A stretch of DNA of 64,000 bases from Inia geoffrensis (taxonomy: Eukaryota > Chordata > Mammalia > Artiodactyla > Iniidae). Location: positions 58,814,001-58,878,000 of the forward strand of contig CM070903.1 of assembly GCA_036417435.1 (NCBI GenBank), written 5' to 3'. Shown here piece after piece: positions 1-12,708 of this stretch; position 1 is the stretch's first letter; each line of letters opens with the position of its first letter. A program made the position numbers and the translations under genes. The notes under the pieces are model-generated. The model had not been told where the DNA came from, did no database searches, and saw only the letters and a list, made by a program, of their open reading frames with translations.

Positions 1-24
1 TTTTCACTGAATTATTGTTTGTGA

Positions 25-215
25 ATAATATCTATTATTTGTTGAGTGCTACTCATGTGCCAGGCACTGTTGTAAATATTTCACATGAACCGTCTCATTT
101 AATCCTTATAGTCACCTTCTCAGGTAGGAATTACTATTTTCCCCGTTCTATAAATGAGGAAACTAAGGCTTTGAGGGGTTAATTTCCCCAAGGTAATTTC
201 TAGTGAAGGGCTTGT
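25..215 (-). repeat. MIR SINE relic
   Basis: This is an old tRNA-derived MIR in reverse orientation. It reads 'gagtgctactcatgtgccaggcactg', then a 'catttaatccttatag' block and 'ataaatgaggaaactaaggc', the usual reverse-complement MIR landmarks. No target duplication is visible, as expected at this age. The edges are approximate. Confidence 0.75.
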
Positions 216-274
216 AGGTTTGGGCTCTTTTGTTCCTTGCTGCCTGCCAACTGAGATTACACCTGTTAACACTA

Positions 275-500
275 ATTAGAGCTCACATTTAGTTAACACT
301 TGTTAAATGCAAGGCATCATCCGAACTGCTTTATGTGTATGAATATATGTACCCCTTATAATAACAACCTTGTGAGGCACATGCTAGTGTGATCCTCATC
401 TTTCATGTAAGCAAACTGAAGCTCAGAGCGTTAAATAACTTTGACAGTGTCCCCAGCTATGAGAGCCGAGATTAGAACCCAGGCAGTCTAGCTCGAGAGT
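275..500 (-). repeat. MIR SINE relic (second copy)
   Basis: A second reverse-oriented MIR follows the first almost directly. Landmarks are 'aaatgcaaggcatcatccgaactgc', 'aagcaaactgaagctcagagcg' and 'gattagaacccaggcagtcta'. It is more diverged than the copy before it. Confidence 0.7.
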
Positions 501-514
501 TCACACAAATACTG

Positions 515-670
515 GAAAAATCACTGGCATGGGAGTCAAGAAATGTGGATCTGGATTTGTGTCCCAGTTGTGTCATGAGTGAACCTGGGGGGAAATCCCT
601 TTACCTCTCTGGAACCCTGTTCCCTCATATGTGAAAGGAGGGTATTTGTTCCTGGATAATTCCTGAGGCC
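515..670 (+). repeat. MIR SINE relic, forward
   Basis: A forward MIR core: 'actggcatgggagtcaag', 'gtcccagttgtgtcatgagtg', then 'cctctctggaaccctgttcc' and a 'gtgaaaggag' block, matching the MIR arrangement of 'acttaacctctctgtgcctcagtttcc'. About 450 bases after it (to 1136) I see only unique sequence. Confidence 0.6.
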
Positions 671-1136
671 CTTCTTGCACTAACATTTTAGAGTTCCTCA
701 GATAAAAGGGACTAAGCCAGTCTGCTGCTTCTGATTCATCAGTTATTAAGGACAATCTTAGGCTTTAGCAGCTATGTTATCCCACAGCCTCTGAGACTGT
801 ACCTAGAAGATGCTCAGCTGCTGCAGTTTAATACATCGTCCTTTCCCAGCATATCAGGTGCCTTTGCATCTGTACAGAACAGAGCTCCGTACTACGGTGC
901 ATATTGCCGTTTGAAAGCTATTTATAAGGAGGTGTCACATTACCCCACTGTACATATGGGTGGAACCTCATAAGGAGAAAAACTCTTAAATTAAAAATTT
1001 AAGTTGAAATATATATATTTCATCTCCTGCTAAGTTAAGGAAGAAAGTTTAGCTATAATGTGAAGAGCATGCATTTTCTCGGAACAACTCACTTCGTCAT
1101 CCAGCTTGCCCTGTTAAAGATCTGTTGCACAGATTT

Positions 1137-1287
1137 GTAGCCAAGTTCTTTTATTTTTTCAATCTTAAATTCTTTTTTTTTGAATTTTTGAATTTTATTT
1201 TATTTATTTTTTTATACAGCAGGTTCTTATTAGTTATCCATTTTATACATATTAGTATATATATGTCAATCCCAATCGCCCAATTCA

Positions 1288-1323
<36 letters not shown>

Positions 1324-1819
1324 CGCTTTCCCCCCTTGGTGTCCATACGTTTGTTCTCTACATCTGTGTCTCAATTTCTGCCCTGCAAACCGGTTCCTCT
1401 GTACCATTTTTCTACGTTCCACATACATGCGTTAATATACGATATTTGTTTTTCTCTTTCTAACTTACTTCACTCTGTATGACAGTCTCTAGGTCCATCC
1501 ACATCTCTACAAATGACCCAATTTCATTCCTTTTTTATGGCTGAGTAATATTCCATTGTATATATGTACCACATCTTCTTTATCCAGTCGTCTGTCGATG
1601 CGCACTTAGGTTGCTTCCATGTCCTGGCTATTGTAAATAGTGCTGAAATTAACATTGGGGTGCATGTATCCTTTTGAATTATGGTTTTCTCTGGGTATAT
1701 GCCCAGTAGTGGGATTGGTGGATCATATGGTAATTCTATTTTAGTTTTTCAAGGAACCTCCATACTGTTCTCCATAGTGGCTGTATCAGTTTACATTTGC
1801 ACCAAGTAGCCAAGTTCTT
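1137..1819 (-). mobile_element. L1 LINE 3' end, 5'-truncated, with TSD
   Basis: This is a minus-strand L1 remnant. Reading the minus strand, it opens inside the last part of ORF2 ('atacagccactatggagaac'), passes the 'gtatatacccagagaaaacc' and 'caatggaatattactcagcc' blocks and ends in the 3' UTR and an A-rich tail (T-rich on plus, about 1151-1215). It is bounded by a perfect 14-bp TSD, 'gtagccaagttctt', at 1137-1150 and 1806-1819. That shows target-primed insertion with 5' truncation. A (CA)n run lies inside it. No intact reading frame remains. Confidence 0.9.
1290..1321. repeat. (CA)n microsatellite
   Basis: About 16 CA dinucleotides in an uninterrupted run, inside the 3' part of the L1 fragment. 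It probably grew after insertion and is likely to vary in length between individuals. Confidence 0.95.
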
Positions 1820-3875
1820 GAGGTAGATTTTTTTTTCAACATTTCACAAAATAGGGGAACATTCAGGCATTTGCTGGCATTAATCATCTAAATATTCTGA
1901 GCGATCTCTTCTTGTTTTGAACTGAATGCAGATTCAACTAAACTGATATTTTAAAATGAATAAGTTGAGGACTTTGTACTGTTACATCTCCTTTTTCTTT
2001 TGGATACTTGCCAAAATCTAGATGAGGAAGGATGAATATAAAAACTAGATCCTTTTCATCTACTTCTGCACATTTAAAGGGTCTAAAGTTAGCCTGGATT
2101 TTATTTCTCAGAAAAGAAATTTGGATTACCTAGCTTCTTTATTTATTTATTTTTTAAAAATTTATATTTCTCCAAACCATACTAAAAATAAGATGATATG
2201 GTATTCAAAATTGACTTTAGAAGGAGAAAATTAAAGTGGGTCTTCAGGTTCATAAGAAGTAAAGCTTTCACCCTTAATGGTGCCATGGTATCTGTTAGAA
2301 AATTCTCCACCCACAAATTGTTATCAGGAGGACATTTTTCCTGTTGGCCTTTTCCTTTGATCTGCCAGGTACCATGCATATTGGTTGGAGGCCTCATTTG
2401 TTCTGTGAACACAGTAAAGCACCTAGACTTACTGTGAAATCCTGCATAAGTCTCTCTGAGAACCTTTGTCCGTTCTAACCCTTACTGCCGAGTTTCCCCA
2501 AATCCTTTTGGAAGTAAAAATGACATTCTAGCAAAGCACTCTGAGCTTCTTTAGGGGAAAAATGATAGAAGATTTTTGGAGCTTTTGAATCTACTTATAT
2601 TGAGTATATCCTTTTCCTTCTCTCTTCCAAGCAACTTACATAGAAATGCAACATTATAAAAAAACACAACAACAGGCTGCAATCAAAAGTAAACATTATG
2701 CCCTTTCTTTGAATACACAGATGGTGCTTACTCTGTTTGATCTGTTACCCATTCTGAGTCTGTTAGGAAAACACGACTCCTCTTCCAAGTGCATGCCACT
2801 CTTCTTTAATACAACATGCTTCATCTCTGTGAACATGGAAGGTCTATTTCTGAACCTGCAGCTGCTGCTCATCTTCACATGAGCAGCAGTGTTTTCCTCC
2901 ACGTGATAACGTTTAACCCCTCCCATTTTGTTGCATCTTGTCATTGTCAGGCCAGCGGCTTTCACCTCTTCTGGATCTTTCACCTGTAATCACACACGAT
3001 GCTTTCGGTCAGAATTCTTTGATTCAACTCTGATTCGCCTTAATCTTTCATGTGGGCCCATAAAGTGTTACCCATCTTCTGGGGGCACAGCAGCTCTTTT
3101 CCTTCTACTCCTTCTCCCCAACCTCACAACTGCTTCAATGTCTGTGACATGAGCAGCTCACTCCCCACCCAGGGATTTTACGGCCTTTGTGCTCTCTTTA
3201 AGAACTATCGTTCTTACATCTGTGATCTGTTTTCCTGGATAGAATGTGATTTTTCTCATGATTTGACTCAGTCTGTAGTGATAATCTCTGCTATTATCTA
3301 CACTGTTTCTCTTTTCATGGACAAATATACCTTTTGTCCCATAAACCTTTAATGAAGTACATGGCCTACGTTTATTCTTTTTCCCTCTTATTTTCTCTTT
3401 TTGTACATGCTTATAGCATCTGCAGACTTGGTGTATAGCTATAGGTCTGTTGGTGTTTTCTGCCTTCTCTCACTTCCCCTTCTCTGCTCCCTGCTATTGG
3501 TGGTCAAATCCTGGATTTTCCTGTTCTCAAAAAAGCCACACTCACCATCATTGTGATCATCACCACTGGTTAGGTTGATATTTCTCAGGCCCTGCTTTCA
3601 CTGTGTTACTCACATAGCCTAGAATCTGGGTGGCTCTGGAGGCTTGGGACTCTCAGCCTGGTGCTCTGTGGTCATACCGCCCCCCCAATACCCTCAGTGC
3701 GGTCAGATGAGTCCTCCCACCCCACCAGTAGAGTCTGGGTTCTCACTAATACTGTTTCACCTTCACCTCTCCACAGCTTATCTTGATTGCTCTAGCCTCT
3801 GAATTGCCGTCATTCTCATGATGTGTGTTATAGGTCCACAATCAGTTATCTACATTTATAAAAATCTCTAGGCAT
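1820..3875. other. Unique non-coding sequence
   Basis: I see no repeat family or credible exon here. Short open frames exist on both strands, but none has flanking splice signals together with protein-like composition. The stretch probably belongs to an intron of, or the upstream flank to, the gene whose last exons lie at 13.9-14.9 kb. Confidence 0.5.
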
Positions 3876-4282
3876 CTGAAGTTTTTTTTTTTTAAGTTAT
3901 TTATTTATTTATTTATTTATTTTGGTGGCGTTGGATCTTTATTGCTGGGCACAGGCTTTCTCTAGTTGCGGCAAGCGGGGCCTACTCTTCGTTGCAGTGC
4001 GCAGGCTTCTCATTGCAGTGGCTTCTCTTGTTGCGGAGCACGGGCTCTAGGCGTGCAGGCTCCAGTAGTTGCGATGCTTGGGCTCAGTAGTTGCGATGCT
4101 TGGGCTCAGTAGTTGTGGCTTGCGGGCTCCAGAGCGGGAGGCTCAGTAGTTGTGGCGCACGGGCTTAGTTGCTCCGCGGCATGTGGGATCTTCCTGGACC
4201 AGGGATCTAACCCATATTGCCTGCATTGGCAGGCAGATTCTTAACCACTGTGCCACCAGGGAAGCCCCTGAAGTTTTTTTTT
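3876..4282 (-). mobile_element. CHR-type SINE, long form, with TSD
   Basis: A full-length reverse-oriented SINE. On plus it starts with a T-rich tail and (TTTA)n, and ends with the tRNA-like head as 'accactgtgccaccagggaagcccc'. It is the long form, including the 'ctttctctagttgcgg' 3' segment. The TSD is 'ctgaag' plus nine Ts, at 3876-3890 and 4268-4282. A 22-bp unit starting 'cagtagttgcgatgc' is tandemly duplicated without change at 4063-4084 and 4085-4106; a third, diverged unit follows. Confidence 0.92.
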
Positions 4283-4428
4283 AAAACTCATTTTGCACCA
4301 AAATCTGACCTGAACTGTTGAGTCTCATGAAGCTATACATAGTCATTACTTTCTTTACTTAATGTGAATGCTCATATTTCCATTGCAGAAATATTTATAT
4401 GCTTGATTATGGGGTTCTGTATGGGGTT

Positions 4429-4490
4429 TATATTTATAAAACATCTCCAGATCCTTCTCCAGAAGGGTCTGGAGATGTTTTATAAATATA
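4429..4490. repeat. Near-perfect 62-bp palindrome
   Basis: Arms of 23 bp (4429-4451 and 4468-4490) are perfect inverted repeats around the core motif 'acatctccaga'. The stem continues inward through one T-G pair (4452/4467) and six further matched pairs, 'ccttct' (4453-4458) with 'agaagg' (4461-4466). Only two bases (4459-4460) are left as a loop. A transcript of either strand would fold into a hairpin of about 30 pairs. I cannot match it to a named transposon. Confidence 0.97.
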
Positions 4491-4499
4491 TGGAATAAG

Positions 4500-6024
4500 T
4501 GCATATCACCTTTCTAAAAATCTGAAAAATTTCTGAATTCCAAAGTACGTCTGTTCCTAAAACTTTCAGATAAGAAATTGTGGATCTGTGGCGCTTTGAG
4601 GTTATAATCAGATTAGATCAGTAGGTGTTTATATACCTACGGCATGGTAGGTACTGTGGTAGAAGAGAAGAAGTAGAAGTGTAAGACAGGTTTCCCGCTT
4701 TTGCGTGGTTTGCGTTCAAACTGTGTTGCTTTGTTGTTTAACTGTTTGGAAGACAAGACACATGAAACAAGGTTGTAAATTTCTGGAGGGCAGGGGAACA
4801 GATAAGTTCTTTGGCATTCCTGTTGGTAGAGTATTACTAATGATAAGGTTATTTCAGAGGACAGACTATTGATTTCCAGCCCATTTAGAGAAGACTGAAG
4901 TTCACCTCTGTGGAGCTCAGTTCTTATAAACAGCAGCACCAAAATTCCCATCAGCTCTCAGACCAGGTATCCCAAACATGATGGCACCTCTCACGAACAC
5001 TGTGTCTGAACTGACTACACAGGACTAAGGAAGGAGCTGTTGCTGCTTCAGTGGCACCTGCTGGTGGCCCCCAAGGAGGCCCCTCTAGGTAAGATCCATT
5101 CCAGCCAGGCTCACCCACAGCCTAGGGCTATTCCAGCTTGGGCAGGGACTAGGTAACTATGTCACCTTAAATGCCATTAATATGGAATTAATTTAAATAT
5201 CTTTTAAGTTGATATTTTTAAAATAATGATTTACTCCTTCTGCTTTTACCCCCAGAAGTTCACACCTAGTTCTTTGTTTTAAATAATGGAAATGATCATG
5301 TCCTAACAGACCGACTCCTTTCAGTATCCAGTGAAGGAATGTCAGTTGAAGTGGTATTTACAGATCCCAGACTTGGTGGATGACCTGTTATTTGTAGTTG
5401 TTAGCCTGTTCTAGGGGCTAATAGAAAATACTCGGGCTTTGTTTGGCCATATTAACTAACTATGTGGGCACGAAGACAAAATGCTATGTTAACTGTCATT
5501 TACTTTAGTAAGCAGTGTTTCTTGCCTGGTAGAGGAGCGGCATCTAATAAGAGCATATATTGAACACTCAGTTCTGACTCTGTTGAGTAAACTGAGGGCA
5601 AACAAAAGATCCTTGACTCATTTTCTTATCTCCACTGGAAGGATTCCCCTCCTTTTGTGTCATGGACTTCATCCTCCTCCTTAAACCACTGGTGCTGTGA
5701 ACTCTGTTCCAGTCACTGACATGTTCTGGTCATGCTTAACCCAGGAGCTGGATTCCAGCCCAAGGTACCTTTGTGCAGGTTGCTCAAGACGTTAGTGCCT
5801 GTGGGCAGGGAAATGCCAAACTGGGATTACAGCTACTTCTCTATTTCAAACAGAACTGCCTACTTTGGGCTTTATATTTACAAAATTGCTGTCCCTGAAG
5901 GTTAATACTAGCTTTCTGTAGCAGATGATTTCTCTTCTGTCTCACCTTCTTTACTGTTATTAGGTTGTCTTCCTTTAGAAGAAGAAATAGTGTATGTTAC
6001 CTAGATTTTCTTTTTTCTTTTCAG
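4500..6024. other. Unique non-coding sequence
   Basis: No recognised repeat or exon. Composition is AT-rich and typical of an intron. A pyrimidine-rich tract closes it at about 6004-6024, immediately before the possible microexon. Confidence 0.45.
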
Positions 6025-6055
6025 GAAAATGATGAAAAATGCCTTTCAATTAAAT
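6025..6055 (+). CDS. Possible 31-nt internal microexon (tentative)
   Basis: A strong acceptor (a long pyrimidine tract, 'ttttttcttttcag') is followed after 31 bases by the donor 'gtaaga'. In the frame that leaves one base at the start and ends in phase 0, it reads KMMKNAFQLN with no stop. That phase would join cleanly to the phase-0 exon at 13868. Nothing else supports it. Exons this short are often chance pairs of splice signals in an intron, and the other frame is also open. Treat it as a candidate only. Confidence 0.25.
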
Positions 6056-7855
6056 GTAAGACCCCAAGGGAAAAAAATACATGTAATTATTAACTAAATA
6101 TATTCAAGGATTCCTTAGATTGTTCATGGGTTAGTAATCATTAAGCAAACAGATAAAGACGTATTCATATTTTATTTTCTACCTTTTAATTACACCCTCA
6201 ATAGAAGCAGTAGATTATTGGTAAGGGAAATGATTCCTGTATTATCTCACTTTTCAGTAGGAAGGAATATAAGAGTAGTGGTGCTGTACATTTAGTATAC
6301 TGCATTTTGTTTCACGATCTAAAATATGTTTAGTGTTAAAGATTTTAGGAGGCTCTTTTCACTTCTTTATCTTTTTGCTAAGAATAGCGTAACTTATTAA
6401 GCACAAAGAAGTTCTTATGAGAGTATCTTTTCCCAGTGCCATGAGTTCAGGAACGTTGGATCAAATATGAGATTTGGGAAGGCTCATATTAATAGTTTCT
6501 AGAGAAGAATTAGAATTTGGTTTATGAAGATAGTATTTCTGCACATAGTGGCTTGGAGTATAATACTGTGCCTGATATAGAAGAGGTAATTAACACCTTC
6601 TTTGAGGGCATCTGTGTGCATGGATGAAAATACATTAATGGCTCTGGATTGAAGGTTTTACCTTGTGGGCAAATTTGGAGATAAAGTGATATGCATGGGT
6701 AATTTGGTGCAGTGTTAAGGCAAGGGGTTGAAGAGCAAAGGTGCCCATTGTGACAAGGGCAGCACAGCATTCTGATGTTAACATGTGCAGGTATTTATTA
6801 GTTGTGGAAAATAGCACATATGAATGCATAATCATTTGATTTGTGTCCTTTAAATGGGTAGGATTTATGATTGGGGGGACATCTTAGTATTGTATGCGGG
6901 TGTCGCATTCGCCTGCAGATAATTTTCCATCATCTTTATCATCTGTCTGCCTTAATTAGGTACTTTGCTTTGCATACATATTACAATTTAGGTGAAGTAT
7001 CATTTTCTTGTGTATTTTAAGGTAAGCATTAGTGAGACCATAGCCAAGATAAGAAATTTCATTAAAATGTGTCATACCAAATTTTACATTGAAAAATTAA
7101 AATCTAGAATGTATACTCAGTAGAAGTAATGAAATTTATTTACCAGTGATAAGAAGGAACACTGTCTTCCTTTTGGATAAGAAAACGGTTTCAACAACAA
7201 CTAGGCAGTTATAATTCTGTGGTGACTTAAGAAAAACCCAATGCTGCCTCGTAGGATAAGATATCTAATACTCTTCTGTCTTATAATAAGCCTCATGATT
7301 AAGCATACATTTGAAAAGTTTGCCATGAGGACATTCTGTAGTCATTTCTGCTTGTAATTGCGTCATTGCAGTCTTTAACATTATAAATTAGGGCACTGGA
7401 CATTGCTCTCAAGGTACCAACTATCAATATATCACTGAAAGGTATAAACAAACAATAAAACAGGAGAGGAAATGCCCTCTAAATTAATTTTATAAAGTAT
7501 TATCCTACAGCAAATGACCATTATGTGTTCAGCCCTGGGCTGAGGCAGAGGTAAAACTCTGAGAGTCCTAAACTGCTCAGGAAAAGCCCTGCCTTTGTTT
7601 TTCTTTAATTGAGGCTGGAGCCCAAGCAGGAGGGGAAGTAACTTAGGCCATAGCTTCTGTTTGACCAGTTCAGATGAAGAAAACTCGGAGCAGCTTGCAA
7701 AATTGACGAGTACTGAGCATCGCAGTCTCTCCCCTCAGTTTTATGCCCTCTCCCCTTTCAAGTGCCCATTGTGTTCTTGCTTTTGAGTCCCCTTCTGCAG
7801 TCAAATTAGGAAGATTAGTGGATATACTAAAGGTAGGAAGATTGGTAGCTTTGTG
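6056..7855. other. Unique non-coding sequence, probable intron
   Basis: AT-rich sequence without recognisable repeats or exons, up to the MIR that begins near 7858. Confidence 0.4.
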
Positions 7856-7857
7856 TG

Positions 7858-8045
7858 ATGGTTTAAGACACAGACTTTGGAATTACCTAAATATAAATGT
7901 GAATCTTAGCTCTACGAACTGGGCACATTGCTTCAACTCTCTTGAGCCTCAGCTTCCTCGTCTTTATTATAGGAACAATAAAAAATTACCTTTAGGACAT
8001 GATATAAGAATATGAGGACATTTAAAGCATATTGTACAGCACCTA
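7858..8045 (+). repeat. MIR SINE relic
   Basis: A forward MIR: 'ttaagacacagactttgg', 'tgaatcttagctctac', 'cttcaactctcttgagcctc' and a final 'catattgtacagcacc' block. It is old and has no TSD. Confidence 0.75.
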
Positions 8046-9650
8046 CCTTAAGGGGCAAGGAGCAGGGGAAGAATCTTTTGTCAGTCCTTACAAGTTACAG
8101 TTGTTCTTTTGTCTACGCAGAGCCTAATGCTGTCTGTTTTAACCATGTTGACATTACTGAGCCAACTTCTTTATTCCCTTTTTGTCTTCCTTTAACCTTA
8201 GATACTCTCCTCCAGTCTTTCTTTATAAGATTTCTGAGTACTGAGGATCTAGAACCTATTTTCATGGTGTTCACACCCTTCTCTTGAACCTGTTCAGACC
8301 TATCTCTGCCCTCTTCTTTGCAGTTAGGAATTTAGACCCCAAGGTTTCTAGTCCAACTGGCACAGCTTTCACAACATACTCTAGCACCCAAGACTTTTGT
8401 GGTGACCGCTGACTGAGAGTGGGAGTCACTGAACATCTATCTATTCTGTGATAGCACCATGTGAGGTTTGGGGGAAACCTTCCAGTCTCCTTCTTAGAGT
8501 GTTAACAGGAAAGGATTTATAGGATGGAGTGCATGGACGGAACACAGAAATGAACCTTACTCACCCAGAAATTGGGAAAGAGGAGTTATAAGCAAATAAA
8601 ATCTCAAGTCTTGGGGAATAACATCCAGGTATACTTTATACATCGAATCTGTATAATGTGTAGTGGCAGTCTGCATTGATCATGATTGATTCTAGATATT
8701 AGAAACCTAAGAATTGACTGAAAATCAGTAAAAAAAAAAAATTCTCAATTTGAAAGGAAAATGTTGATTAATAACACAGCACCCCTTTGACATTCACAGA
8801 GGAACCTTCACAGGCTTTTGAGAAACCCTACATTCTTAAATACCCCTATCTTTTATAGAATTCATATATGAGTTGAGGATAACAGAGACACAGCTTAACA
8901 GTTGCTATGCTCATTAACGAGCTAAATGACTATTCCATGTCAGAAATCTCCTCAGTCTTCATTCAAATTTGTGTCTCAACAAAGTTACAAATTACAACCT
9001 GTCATAACCTTGTAAAATTCACTCATGAATGGTTAAAACCAGCAATGTTAAATCTGTGAACGCCAAGGGTCTACTGTAATAATAAGAGACATTCATGCGA
9101 ATAGCTTCGGTAATTTTCGTGGAGAACAGTAACAATTATATATCTCATTAAACAAGTGCCTAATTAATGTTGTTGTAAATTTTGCTTGATTAGAAACACA
9201 GTCTCTATAGCTGTTGCTCATACAGCATGGCTGGCTGCCCTCACAACTATTAATAAAAGTGAAAGGGAAAATTGACTTTTGGTTCACAGTTTTAGTCATG
9301 GCTTAGAGAGGTACTTAATGGATAGGAATGTAATATCCTTTATGCCTTGAGGAATCCATACTTAGTGAATGATGTATGATAACCATTTATTCATGTGTTA
9401 ATTCCTTTAGTGTGGTGAAATCATATATCTATGGATTAGGAACTCAGTCACTAGAACACAATTAAGCAATTGCATATTGGAGTCGAGAAACTCCTGCATC
9501 AAGGACAATCTGTTATAAAGTATTTATTGAAAATTTACTGTGTCCTTGCATCACGAAAGATTCCAGACTATGTTGGTGAATTCCCATTTGAATTCACCTC
9601 CACGTGCATGCTCCTACAAAACGGAATGACTGTGATAAAATGGAAGGGTA
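8046..9650. other. Unique non-coding sequence
   Basis: No repeat or exon that I can name. There is an A11 run near 8731. Confidence 0.4.
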
Positions 9651-10330
9651 TAGTTTTTTTTTTTAACTCAACTTTATTGAGATATAAACACTATGACCCA
9701 TTTTAAGTGTACAGTTTGATAAGCTTTGCCAGTTGTATACATTCATGCAACCACTACCTCAGTCAAGGACATTTCTATCACCTGAAAAACTTCTCATACA
9801 CACCGTCTACCACGACCACCCCTCCTTGACATCTCAGGCAACCACTAGTGTGACTTCTATCACATACTAGTTATGCTTTTTAAAAAGAATTTCAGATAGA
9901 GGGAACCACAGCATGCTTTTCTGTGTCCAATTTCTTTAGCGTTATATTTTTGAGATCCATGTTGTTGCTTGAATAAATTTCCTTTCATTGCTGAGTAGTA
10001 TTCCATTTTATGAATACACTGTAATTTGTTTAGACATTCAACTGTTGAGGGCTGTTTTGGTTTAGGGTTTTGGGATACAAGGAATAAAAACTTTAGTTTT
10101 CTTTTTTTGTAATATCTTTGTCTGGTTTTGGTATCAGGGTGATGCTAATCTCATAAAAGTAGTTACAAAGTGTTCTCTTTTCTCCCCTTTGCAGAAAGAA
10201 TTTAAGAGTAGTATTAATCCTTTAAATGTTCGGTAGAATTTACTAGTGATTCCATCAGGGCCTGGAGTTTCCCTGTAGAAAGAACTTTGTGTCTTTCAAG
10301 ACATTGCAGATAGAATCATAGTAATTTACT
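9651..10330 (-). mobile_element. Old L1 relics (3' UTR and ORF2 fragment)
   Basis: Reverse-oriented old L1. The part from about 9665 to 10080 matches the 3' segment that reads 'caactttattgagatataaac', 'tacattcatgcaaccactac' and 'gctgagtagtattccat' on plus. From about 10085 to 10330 the text ('ttggtatcagggtgatgc', 'ttcggtagaatttactag') resembles antisense L1 ORF2 from the reverse transcriptase region. Both pieces are heavily diverged and non-functional. They may come from one insertion with an internal deletion. Confidence 0.75.
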
Positions 10331-12708
10331 AATAAATTCATTATTCATACATTCTTCTCTACTCTGAGAATCTCTACTCTGAGATTCTCTGGTTTTATAA
10401 AAATAATGAACATTAAAATATTTGGCTATGTCTGGTGTGCTATAAGTGGCAGTGTAAAGTTACCCAAGGATGTGATGCGGACGCTTAGCAGATGCTTGAA
10501 TAGGGAAGGTAGAATGGAGGAGAGACCAATCACAAACTAGGTATGAGGTTGTGGGGTGCTTAGTTTACCTTCCCTTATTACAACCTTGGGAACTGAGGGA
10601 AGATGGATGTCCTTCAGCAGGTTATGAGTTTTAGGTATCTTGTTAAGTGGCGGTTTTAAGAGGTAAGTTAATAATGACCTTTTAGAATTTAAGATGAAGT
10701 TTTAATAGATATTTTCATTTATCTCTTAAGATGGCAGATTCTTGAACATGTTTGCATGCCAGGAGGTAGGAATCCATGGCAAAAAAAAAAAAAAAGAGAG
10801 AGTTGAAAAATAAGAGAATGATACAGCAGTTCTTGTAGATGTGGGAGTGATTTGCACTAGTTAGAAGAAATCCTGTTTCCTCCAGGCTTAAGAAAATTCT
10901 TGAAGAGGCAGATGTCAGTTGGGGCTAGGAATTGGAGGGAACATTTTAGAGAAAAGTTTGGGAAGGTAGGAGAGTGTGTTTAAAAAGAACAATGTTTACG
11001 GCTTCTAGATCACAATGAAAGAGCCTGAGCAAAAGGGAGACATGGAAGGAAGTACAGAGCATTTTGAGAGTGAAATTATGAAACAAGAGAGAAGACCAAA
11101 AGGACGCCAACTTGGTAGTGGGGATAATGGTTCCAAATGGAACTCTAGTTTGAAGTTCTTCCACTGCCAGAGCAAGCAGAGTATCCAGGGTGATTGTAGA
11201 CTTGTTGATAAAAGCAACTTGAAATCTTGGTTCTGTCATCCCCGAAAATAAACCTTAGTAACTCTAAAAGCTCTGTTTATGGGGTTTTAAAATATAACAC
11301 CTAATAAAATGTAGAGGTTTTGGTTTATTTGTTGAGTCAGAGAAAGTAAAAATATTTATTAAGATAATATATAATAAAACTTGAAAAACTAGTGTCGTTA
11401 GCACCTTGGAAGACAGGAATGAAAGTCTGCATGACTTTAGTAAATCAGGAAAGTGAATATGGGTTTGTAGCTCAATAGAAATTGTTACAGTACATGTAAG
11501 TAGGGAAATCAAAATACGTATTAGAGATTCAGAGTATCCCAAGGCTTTCTGGGAAAAACCACAAGAATAATAGAATAATATATATCATGTATCTATCAGT
11601 TAAAGTATTATAGGTAATTCAGTTTATATATACCAAGCACCAACCATATGAAAGGTATCATGCAAGACCCTTTTCTGTATACTGTGGTGATTAACTTTAT
11701 TAAAAAGTCAGAATATGCAACGTTTAGGATAGTTTATGGACTAGTGGAAAGAGAGCACATGTACCAGGATTTTAGATTAAATTTAATTCCTTAGGTATCT
11801 TGTCAGAAGCTAAATGGCCGCGTGATGCAGAGGCAAGCACGGCATGCTTTTGCGTAGCTCTGGTCGCTAATGCAGGGCCATCCCTAGGATGTGTGGGGCT
11901 TCTGTCTATATAAAGAATTTGATTAACTATTGTACTACAAAATTCATGGGCTCATGTGAGATATAATGATTATTGACGAAGGGTTACAATATTGGGTAGA
12001 GAAGAAGAACTTAACATTTGCTAATTGTCCATTCAGTGCGAGTGAAGACTGTTCGTGGTGTCCAGACACCATTTCTTTTTGCTCAGTCCTAGGAATTCTC
12101 TTTTCTTGTCCAGTATTTCCAAGTGTACCGCTTTGGGCTGATTTTATATCTCAGGCCATAAGAAAAAGTTAGCAATGCTGTTATTGCTCATAAAGCCATG
12201 GCTCATCTAAAATAGCCAAGAAACAAAAGAAAATGCTAATTTTAGGTTATTTTTTTTCTGAGTCTATTTTCCTTGGACCAGCACCATGTATGTAATTTGT
12301 GAGGCTCAGTGCAAAGCAAAAATGCAGGGCCCCTTGTTTAAAAATTAAGCATGTCAAGATGGCGATACAAGGTCCATGAAACAGGCCCTGCCTTGGACTT
12401 TTACCAGTGTGTACTGTCAGTATCAATAGTCATGTGGGAAGCACCCTAGAATCGTGCAGAATGTGACAGGGGGAATGAATTTGTCACAGATAACTTATAA
12501 TTTGGATAACATGGCATATGATATAGAATATCAGGAGTTGATAGTTCATATTTCAGTGAAGTTATTGGTTAACTGTTGAATTCTTACTGTTGCAGAACCA
12601 GAGGCTAGGGTGTGGGGATGGAGGAGGATGGCCAAAAGAGGTTCACTGTTTACTAGGTTGAAAGATACAGACATTAGGAACCATGAAGCTGACAGAGCAT
12701 GATGTCTG
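10331..12708. other. Mostly unique non-coding sequence, probable intron
   Basis: There is a short duplicated 'ctctactctgagaatctc'-like block near 10357-10392 and an A-run at about 10780-10794. I see no exon with convincing splice signals. Confidence 0.4.

Noticed and set aside
4063..4128. Short repeated units that could be mistaken for a CRISPR array
   Set aside because: The units are directly adjacent without spacers and lie inside a SINE of a mammalian genome.
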